Below, piece after piece: positions 35,220 through 47,792 of a DNA stretch of 64,000 nt. The DNA comes from Paralvinella palmiformis. Lineage: Eukaryota > Annelida > Polychaeta > Terebellida > Alvinellidae. The notes under the pieces are model-generated. The model was not told the origin of the DNA. It made no database searches and saw only the letters and a list, made by a program, of their open reading frames with translations. Each line of letters begins with the position of its first letter. Position 1 is the first letter of the stretch. A program made the position numbers and the translations under genes. The DNA lies in assembly GCA_025642065.1 (NCBI GenBank), contig JAODUP010000462.1, positions 52,501-116,500 of the forward strand, given 5' to 3'.

Positions 35220-36032
35220 GTGTTCCCCCCGGTCCTTTACCAGTTGACAACCCGTCCACTGTTCGGTAACAAATAACACCAGAAACCCGACGATGTGCTG
35301 ACACTGACACCGGAAACTAACCGACAATGACACGAGGTACAGTCGGGATCTTCTCACTCTTTTGTTTGTTTATCAAACATCGTCAAGTTCCAGAGATCCG
35401 AACAGTCATCGACGATCGCCATTCAATAAGAGATTTAGGCCTCCCCCCTCAGTGATGATCTTGTTACGTTACTACATTGTTACCGACGTGGGGGGGGGGT
35501 CGTAAGGATACTGACAGCTGATTGGATATTGAAGTAGGTCATACCTGACTCCCTTCTGACTAACTGACTGTCTAATGGTGTACGAATACAACAATAGTAT
35601 TAAAGATGATGATGATGATATTACACACCACCTGTAATTATGTAACTGATAATAATATATAATATAAAATGATGATGATGATGATGATGATGATATTGAC
35701 CAATGACAGTGATAATGTCCACTATGACAACAACAATGGCGATGATAGGTAATGATGACAAATGATAATGATTACTCATCATTACCAATAACACTTATAG
35801 TTAAACAGAGAGTAGTGTTGATAATGTTTCAAAAATGCTAGAAATCATCATGACGATAACAAGCCCGGTAAGTTGATGATAGCTGTCATATTTAAGTCAT
35901 CTTCATCGATAAATATCTTGTCAAACCATATAACATTAATAATAATAATAATAATAAATTGTTACTGAATAATTAATAACAAGAGACCATTTCTATGCGA
36001 AATATTCAAAACTGTTACAGCCAAAACACAAA

Positions 36033-36220
36033 GGGGTGCACTGATGGCACAGCAGTAAGAGCACTGCAACGTAAACCTTCAGGTTGTGAAGTCGAATCTG
36101 ACCGATGCCTGCGTTTGCAGGATGTCTCCCCGAGGAGATGCCCATCGGCCGTATCTATCTCCCAGATGTGTGGACTCAGCGCCGAAACTAAACAAAGCAC
36201 ACACTCACTCACTCACTGAC
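36033..36220 (+). mobile_element. SINE family B, full copy
   Basis: Head GCACTGATGGCACAGCAGTA, B-box region GAAGTCGAATCTGACC, body TTTGCAGGATGTCTCCCCGA, CTCCCAGATGTGTGGACTCA, end CTAAACAAAGCACACACTCA and an ACTC tail. The best family B reference copy in the window. Confidence 0.85.
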
Positions 36221-36591
36221 TGCCGAAACGGAAAAGTTTATTCTAATTGAAGACGACTTTGCCTGACCACGAGAACTCAATCCTCGGATATAATTATAAG
36301 AAGACGTTACACTGAGGTGATATATCCCAGAGGATGGATCATTATGGATAGAGGAGAGCATACAATATTTAGTGATCCAGACAGCCCGAGACAACCCAAA
36401 CAAGTGTTTATTGTGACAACTCTGACAGTAACAAATCTTAACAGTAATCAAGCGTAGAAGACGATTTTTTTCTCTCGGTCCGTTTCTTAATTGAGAATTT
36501 GTCTATAATGTTATCTGTCCATCTATCCGTCCGTCTGTCTGTCTGTCTGTTTGTCGTCTAGCTGATACTGATCTACGGGCTGGAACAAACA

Positions 36592-36990
36592 TACTGACCT
36601 GGAAACGTAGGCACAATAATACTGAGGACGAGCTACAGGATTAGATAAAACACCGACCTACATACATGGACGAAATACTGACCTACAGACATGGACGAAA
36701 TACTGACCTACAGATATGAACGAACTACTGACCTACAGACATGGACGAAATACTGACCTACAGACATGGATGAAATACTGACCTACAGACATGGACAAAA
36801 TACTGACCTACAGACATGGACAAAATACTGACCTACAGACATGGACGAAATACTGACCTACAGACATGGACGAAATACTGACCTACAGACATGGACAAAA
36901 TACTGACCTACAGACATGGACGAAATATAATCTACAAAGACGGACAAAATACTAAAAATGCTGACCTACAAAAAGGAACCAAATACTGAC
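36592..36990 (+). repeat. 25-bp minisatellite, about 15 copies
   Basis: Unit CTGACCTACAGACATGGACGAAATA as consecutive 25-bp copies (key parts CTGACCTACAGACATGG and ACGAAATA). The core 36660-36930 is nearly perfect; both ends are degenerate. Confidence 0.95.
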
Positions 36991-37139
36991 CCGCAGACCT
37001 ATGAGAAAAGTTTGTTTTATTTCTTATATAAACAATTGTTAATTATAAAACGATTGATAATGATATTGGTACTGGGTATGGTACGTATGTGTGTGTGTGT
37101 CCCATCCCGTCTACCCCTGTGTGTATGTGTATGTGTGTG

Positions 37140-37580
<441 letters not shown>

Positions 37581-38103
37581 AGAACAGATAACAAGTAAAA
37601 AAACAATACTGACTCCCATGAAACAGTTAACAATCAGAACAATAAAATTCTCCCCGACACAATAACAGGGTCAGGGATGATGTACCTAAGTTGACCTTTC
37701 ACATATCCGCACCAATGACGGCTACATTATAAACTGGGGCTAGTCATGCCATTTAGACTGAGATTTACGTATATATCTCCTGTTAGTGGCTTGCTCGTCT
37801 AAAATAATAGCATTACACATAATTCTCTCGCTGTGTGCACTTATCTTCCCACACACACACACACACACAATCTCATAATATTGTATGGTGAGTGACTATT
37901 TTGTCTTGTTCCGGCTCTCGTCTCAAAGGGTTACATGGCCGAGGGTGACTGTCTCCCAAGGGAACTAATGGGTGAAACAAGACAAAGAAATGGGCGTGTA
38001 ACAGTGAGATTCGACCCAGTGACCTACACGTATGCATGAGCCAGCCCATAACACGGTGTGGCTGTAGCCAGTAGTGGGTCTATATGATGAATGTAAATGT
38101 TGC

Positions 38104-38275
38104 TAACTGTTTGACGGCCACTTTTGTGAACAAGGTAGGCTAAATGGGTCGAGCGACCTCCAAAGGTAATGAGGCGAAGTGAAAGATGAAACACCCTTCT
38201 GATATAGCCCGGCCGGGGTTTGAACCCTAATGCTATAGATCTATGGACAACCGCGCTACCAGTTAGGCCATGGAG
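38104..38275 (-). mobile_element. SINE family A (head type 2), full copy
   Basis: Reverse complement: TGGCCTAACTGGTAGCGCGG, GGGTTCAAACCCCGGCCGGG, then the body through CCTACCTTGTTCACAAAAGT. The best type-2 copy; a further damaged tRNA-like piece (TGGGTCGAATCTCACTG) lies at 37975-38065. Confidence 0.88.
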
Positions 38276-38864
38276 TGAGTGAGATAGAGAGAGAGAGAAA
38301 TAGAGAGTCGAAGGCAGGATGATACTTTACCAACAAGAATATTTGTCCTCGGCGAAACTTAGCTGACGGCATAAAAATAAATAAACCAAGTAAACCTACT
38401 TCGATTTATGAGAAGAAAAAAAACCTTATAATAATATGAAATAACTTAAACCAAGACTGATTACTATAGTTTATGACATAAAATAAACAGCAAAGTAAAT
38501 CAGCTCCGACTTATGATAGGAAACATAGAACTGTATGACTTCATTACGTAGAAACAAACACAACCAAGTAAATTTACTTTGAGTAAGTGAAAAAAAAATA
38601 GTATTACTTTCTGAAACACACTAGGCTGAATTAATAGAAGTGGGAAGAATGAGAAAGATTAATTGAGCTTTACCAAAAGGAAAACCCCTATAATTAGGTC
38701 ATTTATGTTATTAACATAATAGTAATATTGATGTTACATTTTGGTCATATATTAGACGACCAATAATAATATAACAGTAATTGTAGACAATAAAGATAAA
38801 CTGTTGTTATGTTACATTATAGCTGGCATGTTATCAATGGAGTAAATCAAGCTAAACGGAGGGA

Positions 38865-39053
38865 GGGCGCCTCCGTGGTCTAGCGGTAGCGTGCTGGACC
38901 ACAGATCACTACCACCCGTGTTCGAATCCCGGCGTGGGCATATCTGAAGGTTGTTTCGTCTTTCAGTTCGTCTCATTACCTTCGGAAGTCGCTCGGCCCG
39001 TTTAGCGTACCTTGCGCACAAAAGTGGCCGTAAATCATCAATCATCATCATCA
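38865..39053 (+). mobile_element. SINE family A (head type 1), full copy
   Basis: Head GCCTCCGTGGTCTAGCGGTA, B box GTTCGAATCCCGG, body with CAGTTCGTCTCATTACCTTC and TTTAGCGTACCTTGCGCACA, and an ATC tail. Confidence 0.92.
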
Positions 39054-39230
39054 AGACAAAAGGATGGTGTATTGATTAGAAATTGTATCAATGACATGTT
39101 TTATGTCAACATCTCAATATTCCACGCTTTATGGCATTTATAAACAATGAAATGATAACAATAGACATAACTGGGATAAAGGGACGACTTAAACCAAAAA
39201 AAAAATCAAAAATATATACAACAATTTTTT

Positions 39231-39260
39231 CAGTTCGTCTCATTACCTTCGGAAGTCGCT
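39231..39260 (+). mobile_element. 30-bp scrap of SINE family A
   Basis: Identical to 38964-38993 of the SINE 270 bp upstream (starts CAGTTCGTCTCATTACC, ends GGAAGTCGCT), with no other SINE sequence around it. Confidence 0.8.
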
Positions 39261-39399
39261 TATAATAATGGTCGAAGTCATTTTACGTGGCTAGCATCCG
39301 CAAATGAGGGAGACACATATGGTCTGTAATCAACAATAGATGACATATTTGGTGGAGAAAACCTTGTCAGTTGTCTGGTTGGATGAAAAACTCCTCCTT

Positions 39400-39484
39400 C
39401 TTTAGTGTCACGGTCGGGATTCGAACAGAATGACCATAAACATGGGTAAATAGTACCCGCCTCTACCCATCAGGTCAAACAGAC
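39400..39484 (-). mobile_element. tRNA-like SINE head, unassigned
   Basis: Reverse complement shows GTTTGACCTGATGGGTAGAG and the B-box-like CTGTTCGAATCCCGACCG. No family body is recognised beside it. Confidence 0.45.
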
Positions 39485-39517
<33 letters not shown>

Positions 39518-42500
39518 CATTTACAGTGACAACAGTCACACAACAAACTACACCAAAGCGGATGATCAATCGTGATCCGGTATTTCACAAACTCTCCGCT
39601 AATACATCAGACCTATTTTAAGCCAGATCGCATACCCACCCATCGAGACATAAATCCTGACCGAATGGCATCAAACGTAACCTTCTGACCAACAAGTCTC
39701 TTCCCACGGTTCGGTTATCTACACCAATAAATACATCTTACTGTTTATTCCCTCCGTATCCTGGGATTCTCCGTTTAACCCCCCCCCCCCTCACACACAC
39801 CACCCAACGGTACCATCATTTAGTGTCCAGCCACACCGGGGAAGGGGGGGGGGATTGTCAATATGACCACATCGACCGACCCGGATGTCATCTACCTAGC
39901 AACAGGCCAGTGGTGTATTAGGACCCGTTACCGCCACCCCATCCCATTCCACCTCGCTCTATTATGAGCCAGGACCGAGGAGACATCGAGGGAATATCTC
40001 CGTCGTCCTTTCGAGATCCTGCCCCATCCCTGACCAAGAGAAAGATGACATTTTCTCTACCAGAGAAGACAAACATTCACAATGAGACTTTTTTAATCCG
40101 CGTCTATTCTTTGCGGTGCTAGTTTGTAATTGCTTAAACAAACAACGTTGGGGGGGGGGGAGCAATGCTGTTTGATTTCATCTCGTCGTGGTCACAGCCA
40201 AACACGTAAAGCTATTTATTCCCAATGATGGATGCTCGCTGAAGCGACGCTTCTACCCCGCCAATTATGTCCTAATGGGCCAACATTATTTTTACATCAA
40301 ACGGCCATTGGTAAATAGACCCAACGGCCGATTGGTCATCCTTCTGATGGGCGGTGTCTCTCTTGTGTTTATTTCCCAGTTGGTCACGTGATTGTTTATA
40401 GGAATGCGACCGGTAACCCATTACCCTGGAGATGAATGATTAATGACCTTACAAACGAAATAAATGAACAGAAACACGCAGGAAAAAACCCAACAACGTA
40501 ACAACACGTATTATCATGGCGTAGCCGTTCTATCCAAACCGGAAACGGAAACTTGGAAAATCCAATATTCCATAATGTTTTTAATTGGCAAGGCATTGGT
40601 ACAGAATGTTCACCTGCCACCTAATTAAAGATGTTTTTAAGCTTACTAACACTTCAGGTCATCCTCAACCGGGTGTGATGCCGCTAATAGTTAGCCGCCA
40701 TTTATTGCCATGGTGTTTCTGGATTAGTTCCCTCATGGGTGTAGGCACAGCCTATACATTCCTCAACTCCAAAGGGAGTATTCGGCAGAATGTTTCTTCT
40801 GTGCGAGCCAATTTACTATCGCACTCAGCCATTCACAGCTGCCGTGTACTTGCTTATTCATTGCTCAGTGGAATGAGATACCTGACCTGCATTTAACCAG
40901 CTATAGCTATACAGAAACCTGGAAATTTAAACCAGGAAAATAATGTAATTGCATTTAAAAGTCTTCATTGCACAAACAAGGTAGGGCTGGGTTGCGTTGA
41001 AGTTAGAGGGTTCGCTCTAACTGGCAAGGACAAACACGCTTTACCCATTACACATTTAGATCCCCAAAGACTAGGTGGTATGTTTGCGTGCGTGCGCCCG
41101 CGTGCGTGAGTTCGTGCGTGCGTGCGTGACCTAATTATAGCCGTTAAGATAACAGCTGTATGTCTGAAGAAAAGAATATTGGTGTAAAACTCAGCACTCG
41201 GCGGCTAAACTCATTTATCAAACTGTGTCAATGATGTTTTTTTAATACGGCAAATTATTACCAATTGTGAGTGAGTAGGTTATAATGAGCCATCATTACA
41301 AAGCTTATCATTCCACGTCCTAGATTGTTAACTACGAGGTACAATGACGTTATATAAGTGTGACGAGGTATCCGAGGCTAAAACAGTCAATAAAACGTTC
41401 GGTGACAAATAAAACCATTGTTAATTATGTTGCTCTTAATAATACAAAAACGTACAAAAGAGATAAAAAAATTAGGATCAACAGAAGTTATTAATGATGA
41501 GAACTGGGTAGAATATAAAACATGCATCATGTATTATTAATAATAAATATATTGATATTTAGGTGATTCTTAGAAGTATATTTGAGTACTCTAGTGGGTC
41601 ATCAGCGGCATCAGTGTGTATTTTTAATGAATAGTTTATGAACAATTCATGAGTAAAAACAGAGGACTTGAATATGATATGTTTTTTTTGGTTTAAAAAA
41701 ACTTTTCTCGCACTCTTGAGTTTGAGAACTTTACAACTATCATGTATTAACTAAACTAGCTAAAACAGGTGGCTGGCTAATAGTTCATTAAGTTGACAAA
41801 CAGTTTATGAAGAAGACGAGTTTGATGAGCTGTTCCATGATAGTCATGTTCGGGAACATCTCTTTCGGGAGCTATTCATGAAAAGAACGCTGACAATTTA
41901 TTGACCCAATGTTCAACAACTCATATCGTGAATATCTTACGTCAAATACAACATCCCAGACAAAACCTTGTGTGCGAGAAGACCTACATTTGTAGATGAC
42001 GGTGTAGTTTATGGTCGAGTACAGCCGTACTCGAATTAATGTCCGGAGAGCGGGTAACCCATCCGCAGAAAACAAAAGAAATCAATATGAAACAAATGAA
42101 TGATAAATCATCAAATGTCTGCTTTTTAATATCGATCACCACACAATCGATGGTATCAGATTGATCAGACAAACTACAGCGGTACCTGTTGCTGCGATGA
42201 TCCGCTTCAACAGTCCACCGACCCGAATTAAAAATAATAATATAAAAGCCACTAAACCCGCTCTACTAGTCTTAGCCGATGATGATATGCAGAAAAACCT
42301 GCATTAGCAGACCACCCGCTTTCGGGGATTTTACTAATACATCTCAACGGCGGTCTTCGTACGATTTATTCCTCCAGCACACTGCGTCACAGTCATGACG
42401 CAATAACTAAACTACAGACAACGGAAATTAAAACAATACTGCAATCAGTCTATTACGTGAATAACGAGAACGTCTAAACACCATAAGGTAGAGTGTTATA

Positions 42501-42841
42501 TTAAATTACCGATCAGCTGATATTATTATGGTTCTCTATACTGGTAGCCTTAAACTAACTGAAGGAGGGGGGGGGGGCGTTACGCTGAGTGAGATGACGG
42601 AGAAGATGACATGTGAGTGGCCATCGTCTTGTCTAAATGAGACGAATTATTGACGCAGACTCGTCGTTTACGTAGACAGATACTGATGCTTCACGTGGAT
42701 AGTTATTGGTACTTCACCTAGATAGATATTAATGTCTGACATCATCATCATCATCATCATGCATGACGTCAGCGGACGTTCTCTCATAGAACGGCGCCAA
42801 TGCTTCAGATGTACAATGATGCTTCAAAAACATAGACACGG

Positions 42842-42975
42842 AGGTACTTCATATGAGTAGTAGTCATTGGTGCTTTATATGAGTAGGCGTTGGTGCTTTA
42901 TATGGTCAGATACTGGTGCTTTATATTGAAAGATACTGGTGCTTTATATGGACGGACACTGGTGCTTCATAATGA
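42842..42975 (+). repeat. 23-bp minisatellite, about 6 copies
   Basis: Unit GGTGCTTTATATGG..AGATACT. Four consecutive units are exactly 23 bp; diverged relatives (ATGCTTCA..., GGTACTTCA...) reach back to about 42665. Confidence 0.88.
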
Positions 42976-43242
42976 CAAAAAGTAAGACTTTATATTGACA
43001 AATGGATGGGCAAAACGTTGGACATAGACACATGAACCAGCTCTTTCGAAACAGAGACAGACGTACACTGACCCATAACATGAACCTTCTAAACAAAGTA
43101 GCCCACCTTGTCCAACAGATCTGCCACATGCCTGATTTCTTTGCCGCATCTCCACTGAATGTTGGTCACCACACAAAAAGCAGGCCGTCATATGATGCTG
43201 GGTCATACAGACAGACCACACAGAGAAAATCCCCCCACACAC

Positions 43243-43312
43243 AGATATATATATATATATATATATATATAGTGTGTGTGTGTGTGTGTGCGGGCGTGCA
43301 TATATATATAAA

Positions 43313-43356
<44 letters not shown>

Positions 43357-43385
43357 GAGGGGGGAGAGAGAGAGAGAGAGAGAGA
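43243..43385 (+). repeat. Composite TA/TG/TA/AG microsatellite
   Basis: TA 43243-43271, TG 43272-43291, GCGTGCA, TA to 43335, then AG with GGAGGGGGG in the middle to 43385. Open frames across it are artefacts. Confidence 0.95.
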
Positions 43386-43514
43386 CTAATAACAATAACA
43401 ATAACAAAATTGACCATCATACAACAGCCACCCGACCATCTCTGATCAGTAACATTACTAAAATGACAACATCCACGATTATATACTTATCTACAATTAT
43501 TAGACCATCACGAA

Positions 43515-43585
43515 GGCTGTCATGTCTGATGACGGCTGTCATTTCTGATGACGGCTGTCATGTCTGATGACGGCTGTCATCAGAC
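43515..43585. repeat. 19-bp tandem repeat (3.5 copies) ending in a hairpin
   Basis: The unit GGCTGTCATGTCTGATGAC is repeated three times plus a part. The last junction makes GTCTGATGAC-GGCT-GTCATCAGAC, a 10-bp stem with a four-base loop (43562-43585). Confidence 0.93.
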
Positions 43586-43768
43586 TTCACACCGTCATAT
43601 TGGCTTTATACCAAACAGCTCTGATGACTAATATTGTTTTTATAACAACAACACCGTAACAGCTTTGGTAGTATATCCAACAACAACACCTACAATATGA
43701 TAACCTAGCCTCAGCCATCAATGGCACATTATTATGATCTGAATGGTATAGGTTTGTGAGTCAGACCA

Positions 43769-43926
43769 GTGAGTGAGTTAATAAGTGAGTGTTTTGTTTA
43801 CACTCAGTGCTAATTACACCAAGTGCATTTTGCCGAGTGACGACTCCCTATGATAAAAGTCAGATTGGAACCCAAAACCTGAAAGTTTGACGTGCAATGC
43901 TCTAGCCACTATGCTATCAGCCGACT
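43769..43926 (-). mobile_element. SINE family B
   Basis: Reverse complement: head GCTGATAGCATAGTGGCTAG, GGGTTCCAATCTGAC, body, then GTGTAAACAAAACACTCACT and a degenerate ACTC tail. Confidence 0.75.
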
Positions 43927-44126
43927 CACGTGAACAATGGCCGGCGGGGGGGAATGAAGATGAAGGACAGAAGATAAATTCTTCGTCTTTGTACGCCAGG
44001 ATTTATCCTCCATCCCGACCTCCTATCCATTCCCCTGATCCAGACAGATCTAACACCATCACATCTCCCTTCTGGACCAGTCTAAGTTTATGTGTTCTAC
44101 CATAATGACATAAGGCTTTTTTTCAG

Positions 44127-44868
44127 TCTCCCAGGAGGACCATTCTTATTGCGGTGTCCCAAGTGGATCAGGCTTCACATCTCTCCCAGGAGGACCACTC
44201 CTTTGATAACGTCCCAATTGGACAGGAGTCCTCCCATAGACCACAGTTCGGACCAGCCTTCGTCTCATAGTCTATCGTGAGGATCAATCATCTTGTACCC
44301 TACCACGAGGACCATTCCTCCTATAACCTCCCATGAGGACCAATCCTCCAGTACCCTCCCATGAGGACCAATCCTCAAGTACCTTCCCATGAGGACCAAT
44401 CCTATTGTACCCTCCCATAAGGACCAATCCTCGTGCACTCTATCATGAGGACCAATCCTCATGTATCCTCCCGTGAAGACCAATCCTCCAGTACACTCCC
44501 ATGAAAACCATTCATCCATGTAACCTACCGTGATGACCAGTCCTCATTTGGCCTACCATGAGAAGCTTGAGGACCAATCCCCCCTAGTCTACCATCAGGA
44601 CCACTCCTCCTGTACCTTCTCGTCAGGATCAGTTATCCCGTAACATAGTACGAGGATCACTATTCCTGTGTCCATGAATACCAGTCCTTCCGTAGCCTAT
44701 TACGAGGACTACTCCTCCTGTACCCTCCCATGAGAACTACTTCTCCCGTGCCCTCCCACGAAGACCAGTCCTTCCGTAGTCCACTACGAAGACCACTCCT
44801 CCCGTGGCCTCCCACGGGGCACAATCCTCCCGTGGCCTCCCACGGGGCACAATCCTCCCGTATACAGA
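44127..44868 (+). repeat. 28-bp minisatellite, about 26 diverged copies
   Basis: Unit ATGAGGACCAATCCTCCAGT plus ACCCTCCC, 28 bp. Central copies (44310-44510) keep exact spacing; outer ones carry small indels. The period is not a multiple of three, so the open frames seen on the minus strand here are products of the repeat. Confidence 0.93.
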
Positions 44869-45509
44869 CACACAAACACCTAACTCCGACACAGACCAGC
44901 TTAAACCATCACTGACCCGGGCTATATAACGTTATCGCCATCACCAGCCCAATGGTACAACTGTCATATATAAAATCGACCACGACATCCATCGTATAAT
45001 GTTACCCTTTACGCCTCTCTCTCTCTCTCTCTCTCTCAGCAAACGCTGATCACGGTCTCCAACAGATTTGTATCACTTAGCAATAAAGCCATGAAGGTAT
45101 TCTCTCTCCCTCTCTCTGCGTGTGTACGCGCCTGTCTGTGTGCGTGCGTGTGTCATTTAGTCCCTGACATCTGACCCATCCCCGACCGATTAACAATTAC
45201 CAACACATTAAATTTGCTGTTTAACAAACTAGCGGCTAATAAACAACGTCAACGAGTCACTCAGTGTTGTCATTTAGACGCCATTGAGTATACGATTATA
45301 ACTGGCTGGCACTGGTTAGTGATGATGAGGTGATGAATGTAAGAGGGGTTTAAGTTGTCATATAAAAGAAAGAAATACAGATGATGATGATAGTATTAAT
45401 AATAATAGTATTAATAATAATACTAATAATAATAATGTAGATTTAATAGTGCCATTACTAGCAGCAGCCATTCAAAGGCGCTGTACAGTGAAACCGAATA
45501 GCAGGATAG

Positions 45510-45582
45510 CAGGTTTCATCTGTGACGTTCCTTTGTAGATTGCTCGGCCCACTTAGCCTAAGTGTGAACAGAATTGGATGTA
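45510..45582 (+). mobile_element. SINE family A, 3' body fragment
   Basis: AGGTTTCATCTGTGACGTTC ... TTGCTCGGCCCACTTAGCCT ... ATTGGATGTA: the 3' half of the family A body, running straight into a 23-bp tandem repeat. Confidence 0.65.
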
Positions 45583-45642
45583 GTGTAATACAGCAAGTGG
45601 CTGTAGTGTAATACAGCAAGTGGCTGTAGTGTAATACAGCAA
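45581..45642 (+). repeat. 23-bp tandem repeat, 2.7 copies
   Basis: Unit TAGTGTAATACAGCAAGTGG plus CTG, identical copies, starting at the end of a SINE fragment. Confidence 0.93.
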
Positions 45643-46728
45643 CAATTCCCATTTTCACCAGAAACTTCAGAAAGTTATATATGAAAAGGCATATTTATGA
45701 GCACTAAATGTATCGCTTACATCATCAATCTTAAAACTGAACTTAATTTATTTACATATTTTCACGAAGTAACATATGAGTGGGTTGTGCGACCAAGTTA
45801 AACATATTTCAAGTGGATATCCATGCGCGTACGTGGCACAGACAGACATACAGACAGACAGACAGATAGAGAGAGAGAGAGAGAGAGAGCATGTTTTCAA
45901 TTTGTAGAGACAGGAGGAAGATAAGAAAATCACAATACTGGGGGACGTTTGCCTACAGGTAGCCAACGAATGGGAAGAAATCGATAGTAAACAAGAGGGA
46001 AACAGATCAGTAATGGCTTAAAGCTCTGACTGGTTGTTGTCTGGGAAACTGGTATCCTGGATTACATCCTAACATCATCTACAAATAACATCGTTTGTAA
46101 TATAGCTCCTAATGTAATATATTACGTCAACTGTAACCCGACTTATAACTGATCTTTCATAAATCAATCTGTCATATTATTTATCAGACAGCTTAAAACG
46201 TGACCCGTAGTGTAACCGATTTGTAATCAACCTCTAGCATGATTTTTAATATGATTGATGAATCAATTCGTAACAGAAAATACAGGTAAAATAGTATTTA
46301 TGATATTGGTTACAGTACTGTTTGAAATAAAGCTTAAAACACTACTTGCAACATGTTACAGTAAATCTAGCTTTATGACGGTGACAGTGACAGCTTTGTC
46401 ATCATGACAGTTGATGATCTGATAATGATGACGATGATCATGGTTAGAGCAATGAAGATTAAATACCAAAATGATGATGATCATCATGATGATCTATACA
46501 ATCTATCAGGGGAGCTCATTAAAACAAAACTACATACACACAAACACACACACACACCGTATGAGGAGACACAATGTGTTATGACGTATGTATATTTACA
46601 AAATTTGTCGGCTGAGCATCATGACGCCATCTGTATAGAGAGTTGGTCAGCTGAGCACTTAACACACACCCACACACACACATACAGACAAACACTTTGT
46701 CACCGTAATCCTCATCAACAATACCTAT

Positions 46729-46753
46729 ATTCATTACATTCCTATACTAATAT

Positions 46754-46803
<50 letters not shown>

Positions 46804-46876
46804 TACATTCCTACACTAATATAAAATACATTCCTACACTAATATATATATATATATTATATTCCTACACTAATCA
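46729..46876 (+). repeat. ATTCCTACACTAATATA repeat mixed with CA/TA tracts
   Basis: Four copies of the 18-bp segment (T)ACATTCCTACACTAATAT, separated by CA (46756-46783) and TA tracts. Confidence 0.88.
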
Positions 46877-47752
46877 CACTGGCTATCTATGCCTATAAGC
46901 TGTCAGTATCCTTACATTATCCCAAATGATCAACAAACTAACTTACCAGAAACCCGGAATAACACACAACAACAACAACAATAATACACAACTATTTCCC
47001 TCCAGACTATAACCCAGTACCAACCATTAGCTATATCCCATTATTATCACAGCCATATCCCATTATATGTGCCAGTCGACCTGGATCCATTAGCCAAAGA
47101 CGTTTAGCAGCAACGTACAGCCCTCAGCAGACGATAATCCTCCATTATGAAACGCAGACGAAGAACTGGCTCCCGGAGTACAAAACAAAACTAATATCCA
47201 ACTTTCTAGATCCGAGCCAAAGAACGGGCCAACGCCAGATCCGGAACTCCGCCAGAAGTCAGCCCTTATATACCGCTGATCGAGAATGCCAAATCCAGGC
47301 TATCCAGGCGCCAGTCCTGCCGCATGTCGATTGGTGTACAGAGAATTATGAATAATCTGCTATTAATAGGTTAGCAGAAGTTAAGTCGGTTGATCTGAGT
47401 CAATGACGGACTTCTGGCTGTTATCTCTCCTCTCTCTGTGTGTGTGTGTGTGTGTTCATCAGACACCAGCTGAAGCAGACGATAGCTAGTCACACAAATC
47501 ACGTGATCTTGTTTTCGTTCCTCCCCACGTCCGGATTAGAGTTAGGAAGCCCATTGGCTCGCCCCTGTTAGAGCTACAGGGGGACAGTTTCGTTGGCTGG
47601 CTGCCTGGTTTGGCTGGATGATGTGGCTGGTAAAGCTGGCTGGCTGGAAGTATGGCCGGAGTATAAACTGCCGCCAATTCCTCCTCCGCCTTATCCTTTC
47701 TCCCTGCTCCGTCCCACGTGGTAACAGGTGTTGACAAGAGATGCCATCCCAA

Positions 47753-47792
<40 letters not shown>

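Noticed and set aside
36592..36990. CRISPR array (regular short repeats)
   Set aside because: The units are directly adjacent with no unique spacers, in an animal intron: a minisatellite.
40585..40896. 103-codon plus-strand open frame in a slightly GC-richer patch
   Set aside because: No motif, no convincing splice sites, composition unlike the real exons.
44265..44875. Minus-strand open frames with repeated EDWS.WEGTGG-like peptides
   Set aside because: They come from the 28-bp minisatellite, whose period shifts frame every unit; no start context or splice sites.
47262..47290. TATA-box-like CCCTTATATACCGC as a promoter
   Set aside because: No downstream open frame or second core element; AT-rich motifs of this kind are common across the window.
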